The notes under the pieces: model-generated | Database searches by the model: none | What the model was told of the DNA's origin: nothing | The model's input: the letters and a program-made list of their open reading frames with translations, nothing else | Assembly: GCF_046630445.1 (NCBI RefSeq) | Contig: NC_092334.1 | Coordinates: 189,726,501 to 189,790,500 of the forward strand | DNA length: 64,000 nt | Source: Rutidosis leptorrhynchoides | Lineage: Eukaryota; Streptophyta; Magnoliopsida; Asterales; Asteraceae | Direction: 5' to 3' | In this document: positions 38,733-49,742 of the stretch, piece by piece | How the letters are laid out: every line of letters begins with the position of its first letter | Numbering within the stretch: position 1 is the stretch's first letter | Made by a program: the position numbers and the translations under genes

Positions 38733-39416
38733 CTAGTACACAAGTCGTTCAGCAAAGGCAATAAAGACACGTAATTCATACGTCCAGAAACAAGTCATGC
38801 ATTCTGGTTTTACTAGGATTACTTCCCATCCTTGGTCTTGTGGAACATAACCGTTATGGCCGTTGATAAGACAGCGTGTTGTAACGTCGTCAAAGGGACG
38901 AGGGTTACGTAATGTCCAACAGTCCCGTAACAATCTAAAAACCTCATTTCTTACCCCAATTACCGACTCCGTCACTTGTGGGAACGTTTTGTTTAATAGT
39001 TGTAGCCCGATGTTCTTGTTCTCACTTTGGTGAGAAGCGAACATTACTAGTCCGTAAGTATAACATGCTTCTTTATGTTGCATGTTAGCCGCTTTTTCTA
39101 AATCACGAAGTCCAATATTCGGATATATTGAGTCAAAATAATTTCTTAACCCATTGCGTAAAATAGCATTTGGGTTCCCCGCAATATATGCGTCAAAGTA
39201 AACACATCGTAACTTATGGATTTCCCAATGTGATATCCCCCATCTTTCGAACGAAAGCCTTTTATAAACCAAGGCATTCTTGGAACTTTCTTCGAATGTC
39301 TTACAAACTGATCTCGCCTTAAATAGTTGTGCCGCAGAATTCTGACCGACTCTAGACAAGATTTCATCAATCATGTCTCTGGGTAGGTCTCTTAAAATAT
39401 TTGGTTGTCTATCCAT
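38733..39416 (-). CDS. F-box protein, At2g35280-like, inside element D
   Basis: 227 codons, ATG 39416, no interruption. N-terminal F-box (ILRDLPRDMIDEILSRVG... through CKTFEESS, residues about 7-50), which in this class binds SKP1 and brings a target to an SCF ubiquitin ligase. The middle resembles a Sel1-like repeat (DLEKAANMQHKEACYTYGLV, about 105-125). A Cys pair lies near the C terminus (PECMTCFW). The layout matches plant F-box proteins of the At2g35280 type; this is recognised by eye. It lies between the LTRs of D, in sense orientation, upstream of gag, where A, B and C have ORF1. It is therefore element cargo, probably a captured host gene, and not a flanking host gene. Function in the cell or element is unknown. 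The lack of any break fits D's youth or selection. Confidence 0.82.
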   Translation of the reverse strand: MDRQPNILRDLPRDMIDEILSRVGQNSAAQLFKARSVCKTFEESSKNALVYKRLSFERWGISHWEIHKLRCVYFDAYIAGNPNAILRNGLRNYFDSIYPNIGLRDLEKAANMQHKEACYTYGLVMFASHQSENKNIGLQLLNKTFPQVTESVIGVRNEVFRLLRDCWTLRNPRPFDDVTTRCLINGHNGYVPQDQGWEVILVKPECMTCFWTYELRVFIAFAERLVY

Positions 39417-39454
39417 TTTGTGTTTTTAAACTGTAAAATAGACAAGAGTTAGAT

Positions 39455-39709
39455 TCATAAAAAAAAATACTTATTAATACAAGCAATTTTTACATATATC
39501 ATAAAGCATAAGAACACTATATTACATATATTACACCACACGAATACAACTATCTTATTCCGACTCGCTCGTTTCTTCTTCTTCGGTTTTGGTTCATTTT
39601 GCCAAGTTTCTAGGGATATATGATGTTCCCCTAATACGAGCCGTCGTTGTCCACATTGGTTTAGAAAAACCTGGTGGTTTAGAGGTTCCCGGGTCATTGT
39701 TACAACTTG
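39455..39709 (-). other. Fragment upstream of the F-box ORF in D, next to the deletion junction
   Basis: About 250 bp between the F-box ATG and the truncated LTR. An open frame of 80 codons (39697-39455; MTREPLNHQ...) and another overlapping frame with an acidic end both run into the junction at 39709. Either could be the tail of a longer ORF whose start was deleted with the primer site. I cannot choose between them. Confidence 0.35.
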
Positions 39710-41924
39710 AATCGATAAATATTATCTTGAATCAATCCACGACCCATTGTATACGTATCTCAGTATTGATCACAACTCAAACTATATATATTTTGGAATC
39801 AACCTCAACCCTGTATAGCTAACTCCAACATTCACATATAGAGTGTCTATGGTTGTTCCGAAATATATATAGATGTGTCGACATGATAGGTCGAAACATT
39901 GTATACGTGTCTATGGTATCTCAAGATTACATAATATACAATACAAGTTGATTAAGTTATGGTTGGAATAGATTTGTTACCAATTTTCACGTAGCTAAAA
40001 TGAGAAAAATTATCCAATCTTGTTTTACCCATAACTTCTTCATTTTAAATCCGTTTTGAGTGAATCAAATTGCTATGGTTTCATATTGAACTCTATTTTA
40101 TGAATCTAAACAGAAAAAGTATAGGTTTATAGTCGGAAAAATAAGTTACAAGTCATTTTTGTAAAGGTAGTCATTTCAGTCGAAAGAACGACGTCTAGAT
40201 GACCATTTTAGAAAACATACTTCCACTTTGAGTTTAACCATAATTTTTGGATATAGTTTCATGTTCATAATAAAAATCATTTTCTCAGAATAACAACTTT
40301 TAAATCAAAGTTTATCATAGTTTTTAATTAACTAACCCAAAACAGCCCGCGGTGTTACTACGACGGCGTAAATCCGGTTTTACGGTGTTTTTCGTGTTTC
40401 CAGGTTTTAAATCATTAAGTTAGCATATCATATAGATACAGAACATGTGTTTAGTTGATTTTAAAAGTCAAGTTAGAAGGATTAACTTTTGTTTGCGAAC
40501 AAGTTTAGAATTAACTAAACTATGTTCTAGTGATTACAAGTTTAAACCTTCGAATAAGATAGCTTTATATGTATGAATCGAATGATGTTATGAACATCAT
40601 TACTACCTTAATTTCCTTGGATAAACCTACTGGAAAAGAGAAAAATGGATCTAGCTTCAATGGATCCTTGGATGGCTCGAAGTTCTTGAAGCAGAATCAT
40701 GACTCGAAAACAAGTTCAAGTAAGATCATCACTTGAAATAAGATTGTTATAGTTATAGAAATTGAACCAAAGTTTGAATATGATTATTACCTTGTATTAG
40801 AATGATAACCTACTGTAAGAAACAAAGATTTCTTGAGGTTGGATGATCACCTTACAAGATTGGAAGTGAGCTAGCAAACTTGAAAGTATTCTTGATTTTA
40901 TGAAACTAGAACTTTTGGAATTTATGAAGAACACTTAGAACTTGAAGATAGAACTTGAGAGAGATCAATTAGATGAAGAAAATTGAAGAATGAAAGTGTT
41001 TGTAGGTGTTTTTGGTCGTTGGTGTATGGATTAGATATAAAGGATATGTAATTTTGTTTTCATGTAAATAAGTCATGAATGATTACTCATATTTTTGTAA
41101 TTTTATGAGATATTTCATGCTAGTTGCCAAATGATGGTTCCCACATGTGTTAGGTGACTCACATGGGCTGCTAAGAGCTGATCATTGGAGTGTATATACC
41201 AATAGTACATACATCTAAAAGCTGTGTATTGTACGAGTACGAATACGGGTGCATACGAGTAGAATTGTTGATGAAACTGAACGAGGATGTAATTGTAAGC
41301 ATTTTTGTTAAGTAGAAGTATTTTGATAAGTGTATTGAAGTCTTTCAAAAGTGTATAAATACATATTAAAACACTACATGTATATACATTTTAACTGAGT
41401 CGTTAAGTCATCGTTAGTCGTTACATGTAAGTGTTGTTTTGAAACCTTTAGGTTAACGATCTTGTTAAATGTTGTTAACCCAATGTTTATAATATCAAAT
41501 GAGATTTTAAATTATTATATTATCATGATATTATCATGTATGAATATCTCTTAATATGATATATATACATTAAATGTCTTTACAACGATAATCGTTACAT
41601 ATATGTCTCGTTTAAAAATCATTAAGTTAGTAGTCTTGTTTTTACATATGTAGTTCATTGTTAATATACTTTATGATATGTTTTCTTATCATAGTATCAT
41701 GTTAACTATATATATATATCCATATATATGTCATCATATAGTTTTTACAAGTTTTAACGTTCGTGAATCACCGATCAACTTGGGTGGTCAATTGTCTATA
41801 TGAAACATATTTCAATTAATCAAGTCTTAACAAGTTTGATTGCTTAACATGTTGGAAACATTTAATCATGTAAATATCAATCTCAATTAATATATATAAA
41901 CATGGAAAAGTTCGGGTCACTACA
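39710..41924 (-). repeat. 5' LTR of element D, truncated at its inner end
   Basis: 2215 bp matching 31566-33788. The part equivalent to 30529-31565 (end of U5) is absent, as is the primer site. The U3 part and the TATA-like region near 41033-41042 remain, so transcription towards the F-box ORF is possible in principle. Confidence 0.92.
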
Positions 41925-41929
41925 CCCAA

Positions 41930-42439
41930 AGAGGAAGGTCAAGCTTCTACTTTCATACATGGGGAGGTGGTGAGTGCTTGAAGAAGTAATAAAGCTAAAT
42001 GGTGTTGGAACAAGGTGTAAACATACTAGTAACTAGATTCCTTTCACTTAATTAATCTTGCTTATGTATTAATAAGTCATTAACATAATGTTGGGCTCCT
42101 AATAGTCCATCAAGAGAAGTAGGGTGGGCTTCCAAGTCCATTAACATGTATCCATTAATAAAAGCCCAAGTCTTTAGCATGTAACAATTAATTAAATAAA
42201 TAAGCTCAAGTAATTAACTAGTAATCTTAGTTAATTAAAAATGATCAATATTAATTAATCATGTATGTAAATAATATTTCAAAATATTATTCGTGAAAAG
42301 TACGTGTGTCACAAAGACGATTCGAGCCATGTAAAGACAAGTACGGTAGCAAGTAAATGTAATAAAATACATTCATTAACACGCAAGCATTAATAATAAA
42401 TATTATTAATTAAACGTTAGAAAATCCAGGGTTGTTACA
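41930..42439 (-). repeat. 3' LTR of element C, second part
   Basis: Resumes the C LTR after the target duplication of D (41925-41929) and matches 59115-59624. It ends GTTGTTACA at 42439 just before the polypurine tract. Together with 28009-30528 it gives a 3030-bp LTR, against 3026 bp for the other copy. Confidence 0.92.
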
Positions 42440-42478
42440 TTACCAACCTGTTAAAGAAAATTTCGTCCCGAAATTTTA
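42440..42478 (-). other. Polypurine tract and terminal inverted repeat of C
   Basis: The inverted repeat at 42457-42477 (9-bp stem around AAATTTCGGGACGAAATTT) overlaps the gag-pol stop (42476-42478). The 17 nt between it and the LTR contain AACAGGTTGGTAA. Confidence 0.72.
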
Positions 42479-45400
42479 AGCTGAGGTAGATGGAGGAGTT
42501 GGAAAAAGGTGAGGATACTTCTGCATCATTTGATCCTCTCGTTCCCAGGTAAACTCAGGTCCTCGTTTGGCATTCCATCGTACTCGGATGATCGGAATCT
42601 TGTTGTATTTCAAAGTTTTGACCTCACGGTCCATAATTTCAACAGGCTCTTCCATGAAGTGGAGTTTGTCGTCAATCGTAAGTTCCTTCAATGGTATGAC
42701 ATGTTCCGGTTCAGCAAAACACTTCTTCAAATTCGATACATAAAAAGTAGGATGAACGGAGCTCAATTGAGTTGGAAGATCCAAACGGTAAGCAACGGGT
42801 CCAACACGCTCCAAGATTTCAAAAGGACCAATGTATCGCGGGTTGAGCTTCCCACGTTTTCCAAAACGGATCACACCTTTCCAAGGTGCGACCTTCAACA
42901 TTACACGGTCACCCACGTTGAATTCAAAGTCTTTACGTTTTAGGTCGGCATAACTCTTTTGACGATCACGGGCCGTCTTGAGTCTCGCTTGAATCTGGAC
43001 AACCTTCTCAGTGGTTTCATGGACTATCTCGGGTCCGGTGATTTACGTTCGCCTACTTCGGCCCAACAAATAGGAGATCGGCACTTGCGGCCATACAACG
43101 CTTCAAAAGTTGCGGCATTAATGCTCGAATGATAACTGTTGTTGTACGAGAATTCGGCTAGCGAAAAATGCCTTTCCCAGGCCCTTCCGAAATCAATAAC
43201 ACATGCACGCAACATGTCCCCCAAAGTCTGAATCGTGCGTTCACTTTGCCCGTTGGTCTGTGGGTGGTATGCAGTACTCATGTCGAGATGGGTTCCCATG
43301 GTTTCTTGTAAGGAACACCAAAATCTGGAAGCAAAACGGGGATCACTATCTGAGATGATCGATAAGGGTACACCATGACGAGATACAACCTCTTTGATGT
43401 ATAGTTGAGCGAGTCTCTCCATCGTATCCATTTCCTTCATGGCAAAGAAGTGTGCAGATTTGGTAAGACGGTCAACGATAACCCAGATGGTATCGTATCC
43501 GCCCACCGTCTTTGGTAGCTTAGTAATGAAATCCATTGTTATCCTTTCCCACTTCCATTGCGGGATTTCCGGTTGTTGAAGTAATTCAGAGGGCCTCTGA
43601 TGCTCGGCCTTAACTTTCGAGCAAGTCAAACACTTACCAACGTAAGTTGCAACGTCCTTTTTCAGATTAGGCCACCAGTACCGTTCCTTAAGATCGTGGT
43701 ACATTTTACCAGCTCCTGGATGAATCGAATATCTCGACTTGTGGGCTTCATCTAATATAAGGTTTCGTAGATCTCCATAACGGGGTACCCAAATTCTTCC
43801 GGCATAGCATCGGAGCCCAGTCTCCTTAACTTCGAATAGAGAGACGAGAATGTTCAAGTATTCATGAGATATATTTTCCTCCTTGAGAGCCTCATCTTGG
43901 GCTGCTCGGATCTGGCTGTTGAGGTTTGAATGGATGGTGATGTTCAGAGCCCGAACGCGAAGAGGTGCCGTCCTCTCCTTTCGGCTTAAAGCGTCAGCTA
44001 CAACATTGGCCTTGCCAGGATGATAACGAAGTTCACAATCGTAATCGTTCAGCATCTCGATCCATCGACGCTGTCTCATGTTCAGTTGTTTCTGATCAAA
44101 TATGTGCTGGAGACTTTTGTGGTCGGTGAAGATAGTACTTTTAGTTCCATACAAATAGTGTCTCCACAATTTGAGCGCAAAGACAACGGCTCCAAGTTCG
44201 AGATCGTGAGTAGTGTAGTTCCGCTCGTGAATCTTTAGTTGACGAGAAGCATAAGCAATAACCTTTGATCTTTGCATCAATACGCAACCAAAACCACTTT
44301 TTGAGGCATCGCAATACACAACGAAATCATCACTGCCTTCAGGAAGAGATAAGATAGGTGCGGTGGTTAACTTCTACTTCAAGGTTTGAAATGCTGATTC
44401 GTGGGAGGGTTCCCAAATGAACTTCTTCCCTTTGTGAGTCAATGCGGTCAAAGGATGCGCAATCAGAGAGAATCCTTCAATAAATCTTCGGTAGTAACCG
44501 GCGAGATCTAAATATTGGCGAATGTGCGTCAGAGTAGTGGGGGTTTCCTACTTGCTGATAGCTTCAATCTTTGTGGGATCAACTTTGATACACTGGTCGC
44601 TCACAACATGACCCAGAAATTGGACTTCCTTCAACCAAAATTCACACTTGGAGAATTTGGCATAAAGTTGCTCTTGTCTCAAGAGTTCAAGCACTAATCG
44701 AAGATGTTGTTCATGTTCTTCTTCGCTCTTAGAGTAGATGAGGATATCATCTATGAAGATGATAACGAACTTGTCCAAGTATGGTTTGCAGACACGATTC
44801 ATGAGGTCCATGAACATGGCAGGTGCGTTGGTTAATCCGAATGGCATCACGAGAAACTCATAATGACCATAACGAGTTCTGAACGTAGTTTTCATTACAT
44901 CACTCTCCTTCACCCTCAACTGGTGGTAACCGGATCGCAAATCGATCTTAGAGTAAACGCTCGATCCTTGTAGTTGGTCAAAAAGATCGTCAATTCGGGG
45001 AAGAGGATACCGATTCTTGATTGTCAATTTGTTGAGTTTACGGTAGTCGATACACATGCGGAAGGATCCGTCCTTCTTCTTCACAAACAAAACAGGTGCA
45101 CCCCAAGGCGAGAAACTTGGTTAGATAAATCCACGGTCTAGCAGTTCTTGTAATTGGCTCTGCAACTCTTACATTTCAGAAGGTGCGAGTCGATAAGGTG
45201 CGCGAGCTACAGGTGCAGCTCCTGGCACTAAATCGATCTGAAACTCTACTGCTCTCGGTGGCAGTAATCCAGGCAATTCTTCAGGAAAGACATCGGAAAA
45301 TTCGTTCACAATTCGTACGTTGTTCACACTCTTCACCTCGGTTTCTAATGTCTTCACGTGTGCTAGAACAGCAAGATGCCCCTTCTTCATAATCTTTTGC

Positions 45401-45606
45401 GCTTTCATGCAACTAATGAGATTCAGCTTCGAACTACATCTCTCTCCATAAATAACCAGTGGCTCACCGTCTCCGTGCGGTATACGAAGAGCTTTATCTC
45501 CACATATAATGTCAGCCCTTATCTTGGTCAACCAGTCCATACCGACAATTACATTAAAGCTTCCCAACTTAATGGGTATTAAGTCAATCTCGTAATCCAC
45601 ACCACC

Positions 45607-47893
45607 TGAAAGGACCCATTCATATACATTATAAACGATTCACAATAGTTGATTACATCGCGAGGTATTTGACCTCTATATGATACGTTTTACAAACATT
45701 GCATTCGTTTTTAAAAGACAAACTTTCTTTACATCTAAAATTGACGGCATGCATACCATTTCATATTACATCCAACTATAATTGACTTAATATTAATCTT
45801 GATGAACTCAACGACTCGAATGCAACGTCTTTCAAAGTATGTCATGAATGACTCCAAGTAATATCCTTAAAATGAGCTAATGCACAGCGGAAGATTTCTT
45901 TAATACCTGAGAATAAACATGCTTTAAAGTGTCAACCAAAAGGTTGGTGAGTTCATTAGTTTATCATAATCAGTCATTTTTGTAATAGTAATAGACCACA
46001 AGATTTCTGTTTATAAATATATGTACACTCGCAAGTGTATAAAAGTATTCTATAAGTTGTATATAGTCGTTTTATATATTTAAATATATTTATCAGATCT
46101 TATTATACTAAATAATACAAGTCATTTATTAATAAATAAAAATTTATATTTAAATTCATATATGATAAAAATATACTTTTATATATCTCAAGTAATAAAA
46201 TTTATAAAATTCACTTGATATCATAAAAATATAGTGGTATGTATTATTAATGTAATTATATTACGTGTGGTAAAAATATCTTTGTACGCATATTTATTTG
46301 ATTAAATAATATTGATAATAATAATAATGATACAAATAATAAAATGATTGTTTCAATAAAAATATTAATTTTTAGTAATAAAGATAATTTTAGTAATAAC
46401 ATCAACTGATAACAATTATAATAATAGTTTTAATAATAATATTAAAATTAATAATAATTCAGTTGGCCATATCTTTTAATCCGTTCATCGAACCCACACG
46501 ATTTCTAAATGAAAAGTTATTAATTTTTCTTTAGCTTTTTAACGGCATGCATATCATATACCTTATCTCAGTAGCATATGTATCAAATTCGTGATTTATC
46601 ATAAACTATTTAACGACGAAACTAAGCATACAAACATGCATAATCATATATACTCGAGCACTAGTCAGGGATACACTATGAATATAAAAAAAATAAGATA
46701 TGAATGCTCACGTATCAATATTGTGATTCAATATTGCAGGAAAGTACGTAGACGCAACGAAAATGATAAACGTTAGGTTGACCTCACGAGCAATACCCTC
46801 GAACAATACCCATAACCTCCATAGCTATAACCCATAATTTCCTTAGCTCTATCCCGTTTGAAAACTTATTTTGAAATCGTCTGAATATAACTCCGTCGTA
46901 GTATTTTATGTATACTAATAATATCTTGAAATAATACTAAGTAAATATATATATGTAATTCGATTGAGAGAGTTTAGAGAAATATATTTTCAAGTTTCTA
47001 TGAAATAATGAAACCTATTGAATTCTATTTATAATAGATTTTTGGATTATTAAAGTGAATTATTAAAGTATGAATTATTAAAGTGAATTATTAAAGTATG
47101 AATTATTAAAGTGAATTATTAAAGTATGAATTATTAAAGTGAATTATTAAAGTAAATTATTAAAGTTAAAGTAAAGTAAAAGTAAAGTAAAAGTAAAGTA
47201 AAGTAAAGGTAAAGTTAAAGTATAGTAAAAGTATAAAACTATGTACGTATAATACGCGTATAAATATATTTAATATTAATTTAAATCGTTATATCATAAA
47301 ACATTTTAGAAAAGTAGAATTATATATATTCATAATAGGTTTCAAGTTTTTAAATTACAGTCTGTTGGTGAAGCATGGGATAAAGTCCAAAGGTTTCATA
47401 AACGTATGAAATCATCTTAATGAAAAATGTCGAGTTACTTAACTTGTCGGTATCCAACATCTAAGTTATTTACACTCCACATTCTTACTTATAGTTCACT
47501 TTACCATTTTCCGAATATTGTCAAAAAGAATAGATTTCTTAAATCACAGTGGACCTCATAACATTGGCCCATAATCATATCATCATGTATCTGATAATTC
47601 AATCATTTGATATTATCTCTTAATTCTGTCGATAAATATATCGAAACAAATACGGTCATGTAAAGTATCATATATATCAAATACTTTGTTAATGTTTTCA
47701 GTTATTATATATTATATATACATATCTATATACACATAATTGTTCGTGAATCGTCAAACACGGTCAAAGGGTAATTGATTACATGAATGTAGTTCCAAAC
47801 TTTTTGAGATTCAACATTACAAATTCTGCTTATCGTGTCGGAAACATATAAAGGTTAGGTTTAAATTTGGTCGGAAATTTCCGGGTCGTCACA
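45607..47893 (-). repeat. 3' LTR of element E
   Basis: 2287 bp; on the minus strand it opens TGTGACGACCCGG and closes GGGTCCTTTCA. TATAAATAG at 47033-47025 on the minus strand. Immediately upstream of it lies a tandem array (47044-47232). Confidence 0.93.
47044..47232. repeat. Tandem GAATTATTAAAGT array next to the TATA box of the E LTR
   Basis: About nine units of 13-15 bp, alternating so as to form a 28-bp higher-order unit, followed by an AAAGT/AAAGTA tail. The right LTR has about ten units at 52945-53080 with a different junction, so the array has changed length since insertion. It starts about 11 bp upstream of the TATA box on the minus strand, where an enhancer would lie. Confidence 0.75.
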
Positions 47894-47929
47894 GTACCTA
47901 CCCGTTAAAGAAATTTCGTCCCGAAATTT
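47894..47929 (-). other. Polypurine tract and terminal inverted repeat of E
   Basis: AAATTTCGGGACGAAATTT at 47911-47929 and AACGGGTAGGTAC before the LTR, at the same 17-nt spacing as in B, C and D. No coding sequence ends here, so the inverted repeat is kept without a gag-pol stop codon to explain it. Confidence 0.75.
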
Positions 47930-48246
47930 GATCGAGGTCATCATGGCTAACTTTAAAAATGTTTTCATGACGAATATGAGCTGATAAATAGAGTTTTATC
48001 ATCATTGAGTAATGTAGATAAAACAATTTGATTACGCGAATAGTATAAGTGAAGCTATCGCAAGAGAGTGAAATGAGTAAACGTATATTCATTTTAACCG
48101 ATGACGTAGTTATGATTGATTTCCGGAATTCATGGAATTTAAGGAAAATCTTTGCTATAAGATTTGGTTCTTCGGCGATTAAGGAAATCATGATCTTATT
48201 TGATTAAATGCGATAATCTGTCTCGATTTCTCTGTCTGATATTTTA

Positions 48247-48256
48247 CTATAAATCC
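48247..48256 (+). promoter_or_regulatory. Antisense TATA box inside element E
   Basis: CTATAAATCC on the + strand, opposite to the element, followed by a C/T-rich stretch (CCACCCCCTTCGTTTC, TTTCCACAGCTCACACC) typical of plant 5' leaders. It is 80 bp upstream of the ATG at 48336. Promoter function is inferred from layout only. Confidence 0.5.
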
Positions 48257-48335
48257 ACCCCCTTCGTTTCTTTATTTCCACAGCTCACACCTTCTAGTCT
48301 TTCTCCCCAATTCATACTTTAAAGCATTCGTTAAT

Positions 48336-48509
48336 ATGCTTCATCCAGTATTGATTCTTGATATACTCTTAACTTTCATATCTGTCATTCTTCTTTTTCA
48401 TCTACCACCGGAGCAAGTTATTTTCTTCTACCATTACCTTGGGGTTATTGTGTTTTTCATTCTCCCGTATCTTTATATTGCTATACGCATTGATATACAA
48501 GGTTTATAA
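48336..48509 (+). CDS. Small two-segment membrane protein ORF, antisense within E
   Basis: 57 codons on the strand opposite to the element. Unknown protein. It begins MLHPVLILDILLTFISVILL, a hydrophobic segment of about 18 residues, then a short polar turn (HLPPEQ), then a second hydrophobic segment (VIFFYHYLGVIVFFILPYLY), ending IRIDIQGL. So it would be a hairpin of two membrane helices. A TATA box lies 80 bp upstream. Antisense extra ORFs are known in some plant Ty3/gypsy lineages, but I do not recognise this one. At this size chance cannot be excluded; the coincidence of TATA, leader, ATG and amphipathic pattern is the argument. Confidence 0.45.
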   Translation: MLHPVLILDILLTFISVILLFHLPPEQVIFFYHYLGVIVFFILPYLYIAIRIDIQGL

Positions 48510-49141
48510 TTTCGGGGTTGTTATCGGGCTTTATATTCTTCATTATATTTCGGAGCTTCATGCTTTCGTTTTCTCTTCCCAACCTTAAGTCAAGCGGATA
48601 ATGGTCCAGAATTTGTAGATATGAATTTTTGGATGAACATAGTTAATGTTCCAAGAAGAAAATCGTAATGGCACGATCTTGATTTGGCAAATTACCAGAA
48701 TATCCGAAAATATAGAGCTATCAAGATGATATGTTCTTAATATGTTTGGAAATTGGGTAGAATGTAAGAGTCGTGTAAATAGTAGATGATGACGGTATGT
48801 TCTATCAATCATCACGTTCCATTAGAAACTCAGTATGACTTACTGTAATATAATCACATTGATCAAGTGTCATTATATTATACTAACTCATGCTTCAGTT
48901 CCCAACACTACTTCAAAAACATTCCTATTTTAAATTCGAATTTTTTTTTCTTCAGAATTTAGAAACTAACACAGTTTCTTTTTATGTTGTAACACAGATA
49001 TTGCGAATAGATAGAAGATTTCGGATAAGAATAGTTGTGAAAATATCTTCAGGAATATCGAAGATATTTATAATAAAAGATACGATGATATCTTAGAATT
49101 CTTAACGTAGATGGATGATGAAGAAGATTTGTCTGTGAAGG
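48510..49141. other. Internal region of E without recognisable content
   Basis: About 630 bp. Several short ORFs in both strands (for example 48585-48815 minus and 48890-49096 plus) show no motif or codon pattern I can support. Confidence 0.4.
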
Positions 49142-49174
49142 TTTAGAATAAGAAGTAAGGTGTTTGCTAACGAT

Positions 49175-49435
49175 TTCAGTAGACACTGAATCATTTGGAT
49201 CCTTTGAAGGCAGGATTAGTCTTTGTGATTTGTCCACAGCCTCCTTCATGGTCTGCTTAATCCGTTTTCCAGTTTCAAACCTTCTCATTTTCTCAACTTT
49301 ACCACCATACTATTCTTTATCATCAAACTTTTGACTGTTAAAGTCGTTTACAGTTTTTGCTGCTTCATCAGCATTTTTCCAATTTCGGAGAACTAGTTCA
49401 TAGTTTGGGATGTTTTTCAGAAAATTCACATTCGA
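49175..49435 (-). pseudogene. Captured poly(A)-binding protein fragment (RRM3 end and linker)
   Basis: Minus-strand reading in the sense of the element. Blocks recognisable from plant PABPs: a degraded RNP2-like start (NVNFLKNI), a gap where the middle of the RNA-recognition motif is missing, then WKNADEAAKTVNDFN and KFDDKE followed by a TAG where PABPs have Trp-Tyr-Val-Gly, then YGGKVEKMRRFETGKRIKQ, TMKEAVDKSQ, and a degraded start of the next motif (DPNDSVSTE). The order matches the end of RRM3, the linker and the start of RRM4. PABP binds mRNA poly(A) tails; this piece is broken and too short to work. It is a host gene fragment picked up by the element. Edges are approximate. Confidence 0.75.
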
Positions 49436-49586
49436 AGTATGTAAGTCTAGGAGATAGACGTTATATGTATACATATAACTTTTGACGTAAAATTGTAGCG
49501 AAATTCAAAATACTGATTGCTAATTCCCAGTAGTTGGTGTGACAATTATTGTTACATGATGTAGGTAAGTACATGATGGGGTTTTA

Positions 49587-49742
49587 ATGAATAAGTATAG
49601 TGGCTTTTCGGAGAGGCTTAAGTCGAAGGTTAATGAAGTTGTTGATAAGTTTACTGCTAATGTGGCGAGATATGAAAGGTTCCCCGGTAACAATGATGAA
49701 GTGGTAATTGTTATAATAAGGTTTATTCGTATAAACAAATGA
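49587..49742 (+). CDS. Possible 51-codon ORF in E, weak
   Basis: ATG 49587 to TGA 49742 on the + strand. The charged composition (SERLKSKVNEVVDKFTANVA, then RYERFPGNNDEVV) looks more protein-like than the opposite frames, but I recognise no family and see no promoter. It may be chance or another captured fragment. Confidence 0.2.
   Translation: MNKYSGFSERLKSKVNEVVDKFTANVARYERFPGNNDEVVIVIIRFIRINK

Larger units (their letters stand above)
30529..41924 (-). mobile_element. Element D, Ty3/gypsy chromovirus carrying an F-box gene
   Basis: Minus-strand element inserted in the 3' LTR of C with the 5-bp duplication CCCAA (30524-30528 and 41925-41929). 3' LTR 30529-33788, gag-pol 38392-33824, F-box ORF 39416-38733, truncated 5' LTR 41924-39710. 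An internal deletion removed about 1.04 kb of the 5' LTR next to the internal region together with the primer site, so this copy cannot be reverse-transcribed normally. Over their shared 2.2 kb the LTRs differ at only about six bases plus the length of a TA run (by eye), so it is the youngest element here. Confidence 0.93.

Noticed and set aside
38733..39416. F-box ORF as an ordinary host gene between transposons
   Set aside because: It lies between the two LTRs of D with matching target duplications outside them; a host gene there would require two independent insertions of the same family sharing one duplication.
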